A stretch of DNA of 64,000 bases from Anaerocolumna sp. AGMB13025 (GCF_029689925.1 NZ_CP121445.1:2349001-2413000); one strand, 5' to 3'. Shown: positions 16,118-25,643, counted from the stretch's first letter. Notes: generated from the letters alone by a model not told the origin. A program made the numbers and translations.

Positions 16118-16127
16118 GGGTAAAAAT

Positions 16128-18806
16128 ATGAAAAAAACTTTGGCAGTATGGGGCTGGTGGCAGGGAAGGAATCTGGGAGACAATTGGATAAAAAGTACGA
16201 TTGCAGGCTTGTTTCCGGAGGCTGTATTTATTGATACAACAGTAGCTGACTTTTCAGCCTATGATTTTGTAATCTGTGGCGGGGGTGGGCTGTTTATATA
16301 TGATGTATTAAGACAATGGTATCAATATTCCCAGGCTACGCCTTATGGAATGTTAGGTCTGGGAGCAGAATTTCCCCATGTAACAGATGAGGCATATAAA
16401 CTTAGCAGAAATGCAAAGTTTTATTATGTCCGCGACCAGTATTCCCTTGACTGTATGAAAATAGATGATATCGAACGATCCTATGATATTACATTTTCCT
16501 CACCGCTGCATGTTGTTGACGGCAGTAGTCTAAATATGGATAACTTGTTTTTTGTATGGCGTGACGGTCAGGATTTGTTATGGAATGAACAGTTTCGTAA
16601 ATATATTTGTTATGAGAACAAAAGTGAGGAATATAACCAGATCATTGCAGGGGAGTTTAAGGAAATAACAGCTGATGATTTTCAGACCTGTGGGGATGAT
16701 ATTGAAAACCGGATAGGAAATTGCGGCTTTGTTATATCGGGAAGATTCCATGGTATTGTTGCGGCGATACAAAAAGGACTGCCGTGTATCGCGGTTGATA
16801 TCTGTCCAAAGATACGTGCCCTTATGAAAGACTGTGGTTTAGAGGAATACTGCATAAAAATCAATGAAACAGACAAACTGAAAGGGCTGATCCAAAAGGC
16901 GAAAAGGGAAAGTGAATTAATCAGACAGAAACAGCTTGCTTACAGGGAAAAAGCAGTTATTACACTTATGAAGCAGATTATCAATGTTAGAGCTGCTATA
17001 GATAAAGTGCTAAACCCTGTACGCATTCTGCATTATGGCTCATACTGGATGCAAAATAATGATGTAGTTAAGGTCATGGTGGATGATTTGTCAAAGTTAT
17101 GTGATACCCATGAGATAGATTTAAAGGTTTATACCAATGCACCTGATACCAGGATTAAGACCAGAATTACAACACCAAATGGTCAGATTTGTATTCTTGA
17201 CGCTGAAAAAGTCAAAAAAGACATCCTTGACTTTAAGCCAGATGCCATTGTTTTAAATTCTGGCGGACTGATACTTGAGGACAGTGGTTTTACCCTGCTG
17301 AAAGATTTGGGTATAGTCAGTATAGGGATAGAACTGTCAGATCCGGATGTGTATCCATACAACGGAGCATTTTACGCGAATAAATTCGATTTGTTCTATA
17401 CAAATTCACAATATTCGTTAACCAACCAATATAACCGGGATAAGGTAAATATACACCTCTTACCATTTGCAGCATCGACCAGTCATCATTTCTATATGCC
17501 GGATATGGAAAAAACCTATGACCTTGTAGTAGTTGGTCATGCCCGTGGGGACAGACTTGGCGTGATACGGGAGCTGAGTAATAGATTCAAGGTCGGAGCT
17601 TATGGCAGCGGCTGGGACTCAGGACTTGGGGAAGTGAATGGTTTTGAACATACAAAAGCAATAAATGGCGGTCTTATGTACCTTTCATTTGCAAAAACAG
17701 TGGCAGGTTATGACAATGTTAAAGTAGGGCTATTTGAAGCAATCGCATGTAATCAGGTTGTTATAACCGGTTATATGGAAGAATTGAACCAATATTTCGA
17801 AATTGGTAAAGAAATTATATGTTATCAGGATGAAAATGAGTTGCCTGGCATAATAGATTATTATCTGAAACATGAGGAAGAACGTGAAAGGATTCGAAAA
17901 AATGCTTATACCAGATTTCTTAGAGAACATACCTATATAAATAGATGGATGAAAGTCAAAGAAGATATTGAAGGCATAAAGATAGGAAAGTGTAAAAAAA
18001 TAGAAGACAAAAACATAGTAGACAAAGACAAAAAATCAGACGACAAGAAACAGGATGTTAATAAAACAAGTAAAAACCTAACCGATACCGAGTGGAGTAA
18101 ACTCTATGACCATTCACTTGCCGATACTATTTACGTTAATATACGAAACGGAAACTTAAGTGCCCAAAGTAAGGAGATGCTTAAACTCAGCCGGCCAAAG
18201 GATAGGATATTAGAAATTGGATGTGGAAGCGGAGCAACAACAGCTTATCTATCCCAAAATGGCAGAGTATGTACTGCACTTGATTTTCAAGAGGAGAGCC
18301 TTATCCTTACCAAGGCTTTAAGTGATAAGTTTGGTTGTACCGTAAGAACAGTGAAAGCGGATGCCAGAGTTTCCCTGCCCTTTGAAGAGGGCGAATTTGA
18401 TATTGCATTCCAGGCAGGATTACTCGAACATTTTGATAGGGAAGAACGTATTAATATGCTAAGAATCTGGAAATCCTGTTGCAGAAAAATGGTATCTTTA
18501 ATACCAAATGCCGCCTCCTTAGGATACCGTATGGGAAAAGGCTTGATGGAGAAGAACGGTACATGGAGTTATGGCAGGGAATTACCGCAATATTCCCTAA
18601 TCCGGGACTTTGAAGAAGCCGGTTACAAGGTAACCGATGAATACACAGTAGGTGAGAGAAACTCAGTAAATTTCCTTCCAAAGACCCATTATCTGCGGGA
18701 AGCCCTGGAAAAATGGTTTACAGAGATGGAACTTTGCGGAGATAACTGCGGTCAGGGATACCTATTGGTAACAATAGGTGAGAATTCCACAAAAGGAGAA
18801 TCCTAA
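16128..18806 (+). CDS. Pyruvyl transferase - CgeB-like glycosyltransferase - methyltransferase fusion (892 aa)
   Basis: Three domains are visible in order. Residues 1 to about 285 resemble polysaccharide pyruvyl transferases (GWWQGRNLGDNWI, CGGGGLFIYD, SGRFHGIVAAIQKGLPCIAV). About 300-610 resemble CgeB/DUF3880-type glycosyltransferases, with DLVVVGHARGDRLG and VKVGLFEAIACNQVVITGYM near the sugar-nucleotide site. After a lysine- and aspartate-rich linker, residues from about 650 form a SAM methyltransferase (ILEIGCGSGATTAYL). It probably decorates a cell-surface or spore glycan. ATG at 16128 is chosen; a GTG at 16083 would translate the leader hairpin as MAVSQVNLRYALG. No normal ribosome site is present. 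Confidence 0.8.
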   Translation: MKKTLAVWGWWQGRNLGDNWIKSTIAGLFPEAVFIDTTVADFSAYDFVICGGGGLFIYDVLRQWYQYSQATPYGMLGLGAEFPHVTDEAYKLSRNAKFYYVRDQYSLDCMKIDDIERSYDITFSSPLHVVDGSSLNMDNLFFVWRDGQDLLWNEQFRKYICYENKSEEYNQIIAGEFKEITADDFQTCGDDIENRIGNCGFVISGRFHGIVAAIQKGLPCIAVDICPKIRALMKDCGLEEYCIKINETDKLKGLIQKAKRESELIRQKQLAYREKAVITLMKQIINVRAAIDKVLNPVRILHYGSYWMQNNDVVKVMVDDLSKLCDTHEIDLKVYTNAPDTRIKTRITTPNGQICILDAEKVKKDILDFKPDAIVLNSGGLILEDSGFTLLKDLGIVSIGIELSDPDVYPYNGAFYANKFDLFYTNSQYSLTNQYNRDKVNIHLLPFAASTSHHFYMPDMEKTYDLVVVGHARGDRLGVIRELSNRFKVGAYGSGWDSGLGEVNGFEHTKAINGGLMYLSFAKTVAGYDNVKVGLFEAIACNQVVITGYMEELNQYFEIGKEIICYQDENELPGIIDYYLKHEEERERIRKNAYTRFLREHTYINRWMKVKEDIEGIKIGKCKKIEDKNIVDKDKKSDDKKQDVNKTSKNLTDTEWSKLYDHSLADTIYVNIRNGNLSAQSKEMLKLSRPKDRILEIGCGSGATTAYLSQNGRVCTALDFQEESLILTKALSDKFGCTVRTVKADARVSLPFEEGEFDIAFQAGLLEHFDREERINMLRIWKSCCRKMVSLIPNAASLGYRMGKGLMEKNGTWSYGRELPQYSLIRDFEEAGYKVTDEYTVGERNSVNFLPKTHYLREALEKWFTEMELCGDNCGQGYLLVTIGENSTKGES

Positions 18807-18867
18807 AAAGGATAAGGCAGACATGGGCAAAATATATGGTAATAACTCTCCTTTTGGGAATCTATTT

Positions 18868-18907
18868 AAGGAAGAGACTGCAAAAAATAAGGGCAGACCT
18901 CTTCCTT
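18868..18907. terminator. Bidirectional terminator between convergent genes
   Basis: AAGGAAGAG and CTCTTCCTT pair around a 22-base loop, between the convergent fusion gene and the minus-strand glycosyltransferase. The flanking runs are AT-rich on both sides, but no long T-tract is present. Confidence 0.6.
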
Positions 18908-18976
18908 ATTTATTTCCATAAGATAAGGCTGTAGTTATCTTGTTTTCTGCCTGAACGCTTATTTTTCCCCGGTTCT

Positions 18977-19837
18977 TTATTTAAATATTTCATTATATTT
19001 TCTCTCGAAATATTTCTTATGCCATTCGCTTTTATGCAGATGACTCAAACTTTTTAATCCCATTGCCCCATATTGGCTGACCAGTCCGTTGAGATTAACT
19101 AATATGCTGTCTTTTAGGTCAAGTCGCTGAAATGCAACAGCATGATAGACAACTGTATTATAATTGACCTTAGGATGCCAATCTGCTTTCGTGCCGTAGT
19201 AATAATAATACCCAAGCAACAGACTGTCGTCTTCAAAACATTGCCGGCCCTTGAGGAAATGTGTATTGTAGCCGCCGATTTCCTTGATAACATCAGATTT
19301 ATGGATACAGGGGTGGGTAAATCCATGAACAATCATATCCTTTTGCAGCCCTGATAAGAAACTGTCGTATTCGGAACAGTCATTTGGCAGATTATGTGCT
19401 GCTTCATCTAAAAAAGCCAGCATACCATTTTTATCTATGATACCTGCGCTTACCGCCGGCTCATTCATATTATCCTTCAGGTATTCTACCATTGCATCTT
19501 CCCAGTGATATGTAAATATCATATCCATATGTATTTCGCTTATATACTCGTTGTCTGGGTAATTGTCCCAGATATACTGAAAACACCGCTGTCTCCCCTC
19601 TGATATGCCTACGTTAACGGAATCACCAATCACAATGCTATCCAAATTAAACTGACTCAGGAAAGCAGTAAGTTCTTCCTTCGATAATGGTCCCTGATTA
19701 TATACCACCAAGGTTTTAGAACTGCTCTTTTCCAGGGATTTAAGATTTGTCTCTGCCAATTTAATATCTTCAGCGTTTCTTTCTGGTCGTAATAAAAATA
19801 AAAGTGTATGGATTAGTTTCAATACCTTATCCCTCAT
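18977..19837 (-). CDS. Glycosyltransferase family 2-like protein, 286 aa
   Basis: The sequence has a GT-A layout: an NVGISEGRQRCFQYIWDN loop typical of family 2 enzymes that read a sugar nucleotide, a YISEIHMDM stretch in place of the usual DxD (HMD), and a late GRQCFEDDSLLLGYYY acceptor-side motif. It lacks a signal peptide; an N-terminal helix with basic residues may sit at the membrane. It faces the fusion gene and probably serves the same surface glycan. The donor and acceptor are unknown. Confidence 0.7.
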   Translation of the reverse strand: MRDKVLKLIHTLLFLLRPERNAEDIKLAETNLKSLEKSSSKTLVVYNQGPLSKEELTAFLSQFNLDSIVIGDSVNVGISEGRQRCFQYIWDNYPDNEYISEIHMDMIFTYHWEDAMVEYLKDNMNEPAVSAGIIDKNGMLAFLDEAAHNLPNDCSEYDSFLSGLQKDMIVHGFTHPCIHKSDVIKEIGGYNTHFLKGRQCFEDDSLLLGYYYYYGTKADWHPKVNYNTVVYHAVAFQRLDLKDSILVNLNGLVSQYGAMGLKSLSHLHKSEWHKKYFERKYNEIFK

Positions 19838-20088
19838 TTTATTTGGATTTTATACCTTCTATTTCAGTTTATTGGATAATCTATTTATATATTCGTAAAT
19901 CTTTTATCTGTTAGAACCTCATACGTACAAGGAGCTTTTGACACTAGGTATCCATTCATTACGCAGGACAATAAAAATTCTGATTTAAGGCGCAGGTTTT
20001 ATGATTAACAACTTTTTATTACCTGAATAGGACATGGATTTTCAGGAATATATATTTAACAAAAGAAGATAAAAAGAGGAGACATCCT

Positions 20089-20199
20089 TTGATTATTGTA
20101 AAGGAAGTATTTAAAGACAAAAGTGATGAGGAGCGAACCAAAAATATAACAAATATAATTCTAAGAATAATAAAAAACAAGGAGAAAAAGATGGATTGA
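20089..20199 (+). CDS. 36-aa ORF partnering the serine recombinase
   Basis: TTG at 20089 follows a strong AAGAGGAGA site and opens a 36-codon frame (MIIVKEVFKDKSDEERTKNI then a basic tail). Tiny basic ORFs of this kind often precede large serine recombinases in Clostridia elements. The function is unknown. It lies 51 bases upstream of the recombinase and is likely co-transcribed. Confidence 0.55.
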   Translation: MIIVKEVFKDKSDEERTKNITNIILRIIKNKEKKMD

Positions 20200-20250
20200 T
20201 CCTAAAACCTACGAAACGGTGTAACAGCTGATTTTCATATATAAGGGAAG

Positions 20251-21837
20251 GTGATAAGAGTGGAGAAGGCAGCGATCTATTGCAGACTGTCCAAGGAAGA
20301 TGAAGATAAAATTAACCAGGGAGATGAGAGTGCCAGTATCCAAAATCAGAAGCTGCTGCTTGTAAATTACGCTATTGGTCATGAGTTAGCTGTTTATGGT
20401 ATTTATTCGGATGATGATTATTCTGGACTTGACAGTGACAGACCTGATTTTAAACGCATGATTAAAGATGCAAAAAACGGTTGTTTTAACACGATAATAT
20501 GTAAAACACAGTCCCGGTTCACCAGGGATATGGAACTGGTGGAAAAGTATATACATGGATTATTTCCCTTAATAGGAGTCCGGTTCATCGGTGTCGTTGA
20601 TAACGTGGATACGGATGTGAAAGGTAATAAAAAGACCAGACAAATCAATGGGTTAATCAATGAATGGTATTGTGAGGATCTATCAGAAAATATCCGGAGT
20701 GTCTATAAAGCAAAAATGGAAAAAGGACAATTCCTGGGGGCCTATGCACCTTATGGATATATGAAAGATCCAAAGGATAAATATAAATTGATTATTGATG
20801 AAGAAGCAGCCCAGGTAGTCAGAAAGATTTTTACCTATTTCCTTCAAGGGTATGGGAATAAACAGATCTGCTACAAGCTTTCGGAAGAAAAAATTCCAAC
20901 CCCTACCGTTTATAAGAAAAATCAGGGTTTAAATTATGAGAATAGGCTAAAAGATAATACATATGGCAGCCGATATGGGATTTGGGCAGTCACTACCCTC
21001 AGGCAAATTCTAACCAATCGAATGTATATTGGTGATATGGTACAAGGGAAGCAAAAAAAAATTAGTTATAAAAGTAAAAAAGTTGTAACTATCCCACAAG
21101 CAGATTGGATTACGGTGGAAAATTGCCACGAACCAATCATTGATAAGGAAGTTTTTGAACTTGTCCAAAAGCTGATAAAAACCAGAAGATATGCCAGAAC
21201 CAAAGAAGGTGAAATTTCATTACTAGCAGGTAAAGTGAAATGCCTGACTTGTGGTAGTACCTTAACAAAAATAAACGGTGAAAACAAATATAAATATCTT
21301 AATTGTCAGTTATACCGAAGGTCCAATAAGCAGCAATGTTCGCCTCATTCGATCAGTTACTATAAATTAATAGAGATATTGGAAGAAAGAATAAAAAATA
21401 TAATAAAGGACCACTTGTCTCGGAATCCATTGGAGGAAAGTCTTTTTATAGAGAATGAGGATAAAAAGACTATGTTTAAGAAAAAGAATGAATTATACAA
21501 GCATCAAGAAAAAGCAGAAAATTTAAAGAACGTGCTTTCAAATCTGTACATCGATAAAAGCAGTGGACTGATCTCAGAATCGGAATACATAGATCTTAAG
21601 AAAAGGATCAATGATACACTTATTGAAACCAGCCGTCAGATTCAGAAATATAAGCTGGAACTGGAGGAACTGGACTCAACGGATAGAACTCAAAGCAGAA
21701 AGGCTGATTTAATTCGTAATTATGCGGATTTTGCTAAACTTGATCACGAATTAGTAAATGAATTCGTAGAATATATTGAAGTTGGAGAAAAAGATTCCGA
21801 GAACAATCAGGAGGTTATTATCCATTGGAGATTTTAA
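20251..21837 (+). CDS. Large serine recombinase, 528 aa
   Basis: The N-terminal resolvase domain carries the catalytic serine at about residue 14 (YCRLSKEDED), DDDYSGLDSDRPDFKRM and an arginine-rich TQSRFTRDMELVE. A recombinase domain follows (GAYAPYGYMKDPKDKY..., NKQICYKLSEEKIPTP, LTNRMYIGDMVQGKQ). Next come a zinc ribbon (CLTCGSTL ... CSPHSISY) and a C-terminal coiled coil. Such enzymes catalyse site-specific integration or excision. GTG at 20251 is used; a GTG at 20260 is equally possible. The gene ends 48 bases before a 5'-truncated subtilase. Confidence 0.9.
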   Translation: MIRVEKAAIYCRLSKEDEDKINQGDESASIQNQKLLLVNYAIGHELAVYGIYSDDDYSGLDSDRPDFKRMIKDAKNGCFNTIICKTQSRFTRDMELVEKYIHGLFPLIGVRFIGVVDNVDTDVKGNKKTRQINGLINEWYCEDLSENIRSVYKAKMEKGQFLGAYAPYGYMKDPKDKYKLIIDEEAAQVVRKIFTYFLQGYGNKQICYKLSEEKIPTPTVYKKNQGLNYENRLKDNTYGSRYGIWAVTTLRQILTNRMYIGDMVQGKQKKISYKSKKVVTIPQADWITVENCHEPIIDKEVFELVQKLIKTRRYARTKEGEISLLAGKVKCLTCGSTLTKINGENKYKYLNCQLYRRSNKQQCSPHSISYYKLIEILEERIKNIIKDHLSRNPLEESLFIENEDKKTMFKKKNELYKHQEKAENLKNVLSNLYIDKSSGLISESEYIDLKKRINDTLIETSRQIQKYKLELEELDSTDRTQSRKADLIRNYADFAKLDHELVNEFVEYIEVGEKDSENNQEVIIHWRF

Positions 21838-21885
21838 TAGATATCGTTGATTCAAGTATAAAGCACATAATTGAGCTTTTGATAC

Positions 21886-23070
21886 GTGCAACATATTTTA
21901 GTATTCAAACATTACACACATGTAGCCAGTATTGCAGCCGGTAACGGCAGGGGCAGTAACGGCAGAAACCGGGGAGTAGCTTCACAAAGCGAATTACTGG
22001 TAGTAAAATTAGGAGCGTCCATAGGAGATTCTTTTCCAAGAACAACCCAGTTAATGCAAGGTATTGATTATTGTGTAAAGCGGGCAATCGAACTTAATAT
22101 GCCGATGGCAATCAATATCAGCTTTGGAAATAATTACGGTTCCCACAGCGGTAATTCTCTGCTGGAAAACTATATCAATGAAATCGCTAACAGGTGGAAA
22201 ATTAATATTGTAATTGGAACCGGCAATGAAGGCGCGGCCGGAAAGCATACCAGCGGAGTCTTAAGCGGAGCACCTGGTGCGCCAAGGGAAATCATTGAAC
22301 TAGCCGTAGGTCCATACGAATTTACATTTAATCTTCAGATCTGGAAAAACTTTTTCGACCAATTTGAAATTGTAATAACCTCTCCTGGCGGAACTAGGGT
22401 AGGACCTATACCGGAGCGGTTAGGAACGCAGCGGTTTCGTATCGGTCCAACAGAAATCTTTTTATATTATGGTGAACCTTTGCCTTATAATATACAGCAG
22501 GAAATATATATAGAATTCATACCGGTTACGGATTATATCGAAACCGGTATATGGAATATCGAGTTGGTACCGATATCGATCGTAGAGGGTAATTATGATA
22601 TGTGGCTTCCCTCCGGCGGTGTATTAAATCCTGAGACAGAATTTTTAAGACCTACCGAGCAGACGACTTTAACCATACCTTCATCCGCGGAACGGGCAAT
22701 TACGGTTGGTGCTTATGATGCATATAATGATAGCCTGGCCTTTTTTTCAGGAAGAGGGTTTCCTAGAGGCAATACCTCCGTAAAACCGGATCTGGTAGCG
22801 CCGGGAGTTAATATAACAGCAGCAGCGCCGGGGGGAGGATATGCCACCCGTTCCGGTACCTCAATGGCAACTCCATTTGTTACAGGCAGCTGTGCGCTTA
22901 TGATGGAATGGGGAATTGTTAATGGTAATGACCCTTATATGTACGGTGAGAAAATGAAAGCTTATTTAATAGCCGGGGCAAGACACTTAAGTTTTGAACC
23001 CACTTACCCCAATCCCACATTTGGATTTGGAGCTTTGTGTTTAAGGAATACCATGGCCCTGACACAATGA
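21886..23070 (+). pseudogene. S8 subtilisin-like protease lacking its 5' part
   Basis: The frame begins abruptly at the catalytic histidine region: KHYTHVASIAAGNG where family members have GHGTHVA. The histidine, the oxyanion asparagine region (INISFGNNYG, GTGNEG) and the catalytic serine (SGTSMATPF) are present. The whole N-terminal part with the catalytic aspartate is missing. The C-terminus resembles Clostridial Csp-type subtilases, which take part in spore germination. There is no ribosome site before the GTG at 21886. The recombinase gene directly upstream is the likely cause of the truncation. Confidence 0.8.
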
Positions 23071-23402
23071 GTTGGATGAAAATTTATGCAAATCGCATTT
23101 TTATTTTGGATAATTGATGTTTTTCTGCAAGAAGATTGTTAACTGTACTGATATAGTAAGAAAGCATGATTAATGGTAATGAAACTCCGACAAGTGATTG
23201 ATGAGTAGGTAAAAGTGAAATAAAGTATTCTGTGACATTGCACTTAAAAAGGAAATCATATATTCAGCCTGGCTATAGTAACATGAAGAGAAATTCATAA
23301 AATTCCAGCTTGATATTTAAATTAATTTAAAAGTATGATAAAGTTAATTTCACAGCATAGTTAATTAAAGTTAATTATTTATCAATGTCAGGGAGGCAGA
23401 TT
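23071..23402. other. Gene-free stretch after the subtilase remnant
   Basis: No gene is seen. Apart from the promoter-like pair at 23310-23339 it is AT-rich with short direct repeats of AGTTAATT near 23350-23380. Confidence 0.4.
23310..23339 (+). promoter_or_regulatory. Candidate promoter of the VOC gene
   Basis: TTGATA at 23310-23315 and TATGAT at 23334-23339 are 18 bases apart, about 64 bases before the VOC start codon. Both hexamers are one mismatch from consensus. Confidence 0.45.
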
Positions 23403-23783
23403 ATGTTATTACATACTATACATCATGTGGCGATTATTGTTTCAGATTATAAAAAATCAAGGGATTTCTATGTTAATAAACTTGGGTTTGAAATCATCCG
23501 GGAGAATTTCAGAGAAGAAAGGAACGATTATAAATTGGATTTACGGCTGGGAGATTGTGAGCTGGAGATTTTTGGTGTGGTCAACCCGCCACAAAGGGTC
23601 AACCATCCGGAAGCTTGCGGTCTCAGGCATTTAGCCTTTCTGGTTACTGATATGGAGGGGGTAATCAAAGAGCTTAAAGCAGTGGGAATTGATACGGAAG
23701 AGGTACGTATTGATGAGTTTACCGGGAAGAAAATGACCTTTTTCTTTGATCCTGACGGGCTCCCCCTGGAACTTCATGAGTAA
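23403..23783 (+). CDS. VOC/glyoxalase-family protein, 126 aa
   Basis: A single vicinal-oxygen-chelate domain is visible: HTIHHVAIIVSDYKKSRDFY, LGFEIIRE, LELEIFG-type metal strand (CELEIFGVV), LRHLAFLVTDM and FFFDPDGLPLELHE. The metal ligands H, E, H, E can be placed. The family includes glyoxalase I, epimerases and dioxygenases; this stand-alone form is usually annotated as a lactoylglutathione-lyase-like protein. GGGAGG just before ATG at 23403 sets the start. A strong terminator follows, so it is monocistronic. Confidence 0.85.
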   Translation: MLLHTIHHVAIIVSDYKKSRDFYVNKLGFEIIRENFREERNDYKLDLRLGDCELEIFGVVNPPQRVNHPEACGLRHLAFLVTDMEGVIKELKAVGIDTEEVRIDEFTGKKMTFFFDPDGLPLELHE

Positions 23784-23788
23784 ACCAA

Positions 23789-23827
23789 ACCGTAAAAAGC
23801 ATATTTGGTAATTATGCTTTTTACGGT
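23789..23827. terminator. Rho-independent terminator after the VOC gene
   Basis: ACCGTAAAAAGCATA and TATGCTTTTTACGGT form a perfect 15-base stem with a nine-base loop directly after the VOC stop codon. The A- and T-rich arms would work in either direction. Confidence 0.85.
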
Positions 23828-24072
23828 ATATTTATGTGTAAAAATATCACTTTAGTGCCTTGTAAATTGCCAAATCATACAAAATTCGACAGTTAATATA
23901 CCTGAATTATTATTTTTTTGAAATAAATACTATAACATAACTAAAAAATCCTCATAATTCTATATTTTTTAACAATTATAATAAAACATAAATTTTTTCA
24001 CTAGACAGAATCCAAAATGAGGTATATTATATGAATAATTCGAATATTAAAAAGGTTAAGGAGGGATATAAT

Positions 24073-24522
24073 ATGTCAGTTAAAATTGTACGATTCAGTA
24101 ATTTATATGCGAAAACTATTATATCTTTGCTGATTTGTGCCTTATTTTTAGCTTATTATAGTGTTGATTTCACAATCGATGCATATAAGAGATCCACAGA
24201 AAACAGCAGCAGTGTGAGCAGAGACAACGATGCAAAAACAGGAAGCAGCACTAATAAATTAAAGTTTGCAGGTAATAAGCTGACCGATTCGGAACAGGAA
24301 GAAATTTTATCCGATAATATTTTAGCAGGTGACCATTATGCTTCTTTTGAGAAAAAATGGGTACTGTTCTATCTCTATATATTTTCTTTTCTTATCTTAT
24401 CTTCTTTCACCCTATATATCAAAGGGTGGTTTATTAAAGTCACGCATTCGAGATTCCAATTTCTTCAGGTGCATTTTATACAGTTGAAAGACGGTAAAAA
24501 AAGTGCTCTGTCTTATCGATAA
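24073..24522 (+). CDS. Small membrane protein ahead of the ATP synthase operon (149 aa)
   Basis: Two membrane segments (about residues 12-33 and 95-120) flank an outside or inside loop rich in Ser, Asp and Lys (STENSSSVSRDNDAKTGS). I do not recognise the family. Its place upstream of atpB recalls AtpI, but it lacks AtpI's four-helix layout, so that name is not used. AAGGAGGG ahead of ATG at 24073 sets the start. A hairpin and a 180-base gap separate it from atpB. Confidence 0.6.
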   Translation: MSVKIVRFSNLYAKTIISLLICALFLAYYSVDFTIDAYKRSTENSSSVSRDNDAKTGSSTNKLKFAGNKLTDSEQEEILSDNILAGDHYASFEKKWVLFYLYIFSFLILSSFTLYIKGWFIKVTHSRFQFLQVHFIQLKDGKKSALSYR

Positions 24523-24560
24523 TCAATAATAGAAATATGAATTAAAAAAGATTACTTAAC

Positions 24561-24591
24561 AATACTAACAATATCTATTACTGTTGGTATT
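24561..24591 (+). promoter_or_regulatory. Hairpin in the atp operon leader
   Basis: AATACTAACA pairs with TGTTGGTATT (ten base pairs including one G-U), about 110 bases before atpB. No T-run follows, so it looks like a leader structure or mRNA stabiliser rather than a terminator. Confidence 0.4.
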
Positions 24592-24702
24592 TCATTGTGC
24601 GCGGAATGCGCCCTTTCATCGATTAAAAAAGAGCAATAAAAAAGAAGTCTGCAAAAACAGGCTGCCGTCTTGGTAAAAATTTAACAAAAGGAGGTGAAAT
24701 CT

Positions 24703-25389
24703 ATGGAGGACTTAGCTTCAGAGTTAATGTCGGAATTGGACAGTAAAATCAGTTTTACTATACCACTGTTCGGAGGGATACCCATACCGAATTCGGTAGT
24801 TGTAACCTGGGGAATTATGGCTGTTATCATGATATTAACATTGGTTTTTGTCCGTAATTTGAAATTAGTCCCTACAAAGAAACAGGTGTGTGTTGAGACT
24901 TTTGTTGGATTTATAACCGGAATATTTAAGAATATACTTGGAGAAGAAGGGAAACGTTATGTACCCTATCTTTCTACCGTTCTCATTTATTTAGGTTGCG
25001 CCAATCTAATCGGATTAATCGGGTTTACCCCACCGACAAAAGACTTAAATATAACTGCGGGTTTGGCTGTTATGAGTATTATTTTAATTGAGTATTCCGG
25101 TATTCATCAAAGAGGGGGGAAAGGCTGGGTAAAGAGTTTTGGAGAACCCATGGGCATTCTGGCGCCGATTAACCTAATGGAGTCATTTATCAGACCCGTA
25201 TCTTTATGTATGCGACTTTTTGGTAATATTTTGGGTGGCTTTGTTGTTATGGAATTAATAAAAATAGCAGTTCCATTAATTGTCCCCATTCCGTTCAGTT
25301 TTTATTTTGATATATTTGACGGATTGATACAGGCTTACGTATTTGTATTTTTAACAACCTTGTTTATGAAAGAAAAAATGGAAGGTTAA
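24703..25389 (+). CDS. atpB: F-type ATP synthase subunit a, 228 aa
   Basis: A membrane-embedded stator subunit forming the half-channels for ion entry and exit. The hallmark fourth-helix motif SLCMRLFGNILGGFVVMELI contains the essential arginine, and a closing QAYVFVFLTTLFM helix matches the family. Length is normal for Firmicutes. AAAGGAGG fixes ATG at 24703, with an in-frame GTG at 24694 inside the ribosome-site region. It is the first gene of the nine-gene atp operon. Confidence 0.95.
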   Translation: MEDLASELMSELDSKISFTIPLFGGIPIPNSVVVTWGIMAVIMILTLVFVRNLKLVPTKKQVCVETFVGFITGIFKNILGEEGKRYVPYLSTVLIYLGCANLIGLIGFTPPTKDLNITAGLAVMSIILIEYSGIHQRGGKGWVKSFGEPMGILAPINLMESFIRPVSLCMRLFGNILGGFVVMELIKIAVPLIVPIPFSFYFDIFDGLIQAYVFVFLTTLFMKEKMEG

Positions 25390-25418
25390 ACAATAATTTT
25401 TGATAGGAGAGAATATTT

Positions 25419-25643
25419 ATGACAGGATTAATCGCAGTAGGAGCAGGTATTGCAGTATTAGCAGGTTTAGGAGCAGGTATTGGTATCGGTATCGCTACTT
25501 CAAAAGCAACAGAAGCTATTGCCAGACAGCCAGAGGCAAAGGATGATATAACAAGAATATTACTACTCGGTTCAGCACTTGCAGAAGCAACCGCTATTTA
25601 TGGTTTCGTTATCGCCGTACTTATCATCTTATTTTTAAAATAA
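25419..25643 (+). CDS. atpE: ATP synthase subunit c, copy 1 (74 aa)
   Basis: The two-helix hairpin of the rotor ring: glycine-rich helix 1 (GAGIAVLAGLGAGIGIGIA), polar loop RQPE at residues 36-39, and helix 2 with the ion-carrying glutamate E56 in LAEATAIY. The residue after Glu is Ala and the helix-1 position that is Gln in sodium enzymes is Ile23, so proton coupling is more likely than sodium. A near-identical second copy follows 41 bases downstream. AGGAGAG precedes the ATG. Confidence 0.95.
   Translation: MTGLIAVGAGIAVLAGLGAGIGIGIATSKATEAIARQPEAKDDITRILLLGSALAEATAIYGFVIAVLIILFLK

Noticed and set aside
16083..16127. GTG start giving MAVSQVNLRYALG ahead of the fusion protein
   Set aside because: These codons are the conserved leader hairpin, which recurs in other phases before other genes. 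ATG 16128 starts the recognisable domain.
20029..20045. GGACATGGA near the recombinase as the lost GHG end of the subtilase gene
   Set aside because: The frame upstream has stops and no subtilase-like residues, so the match is probably chance.
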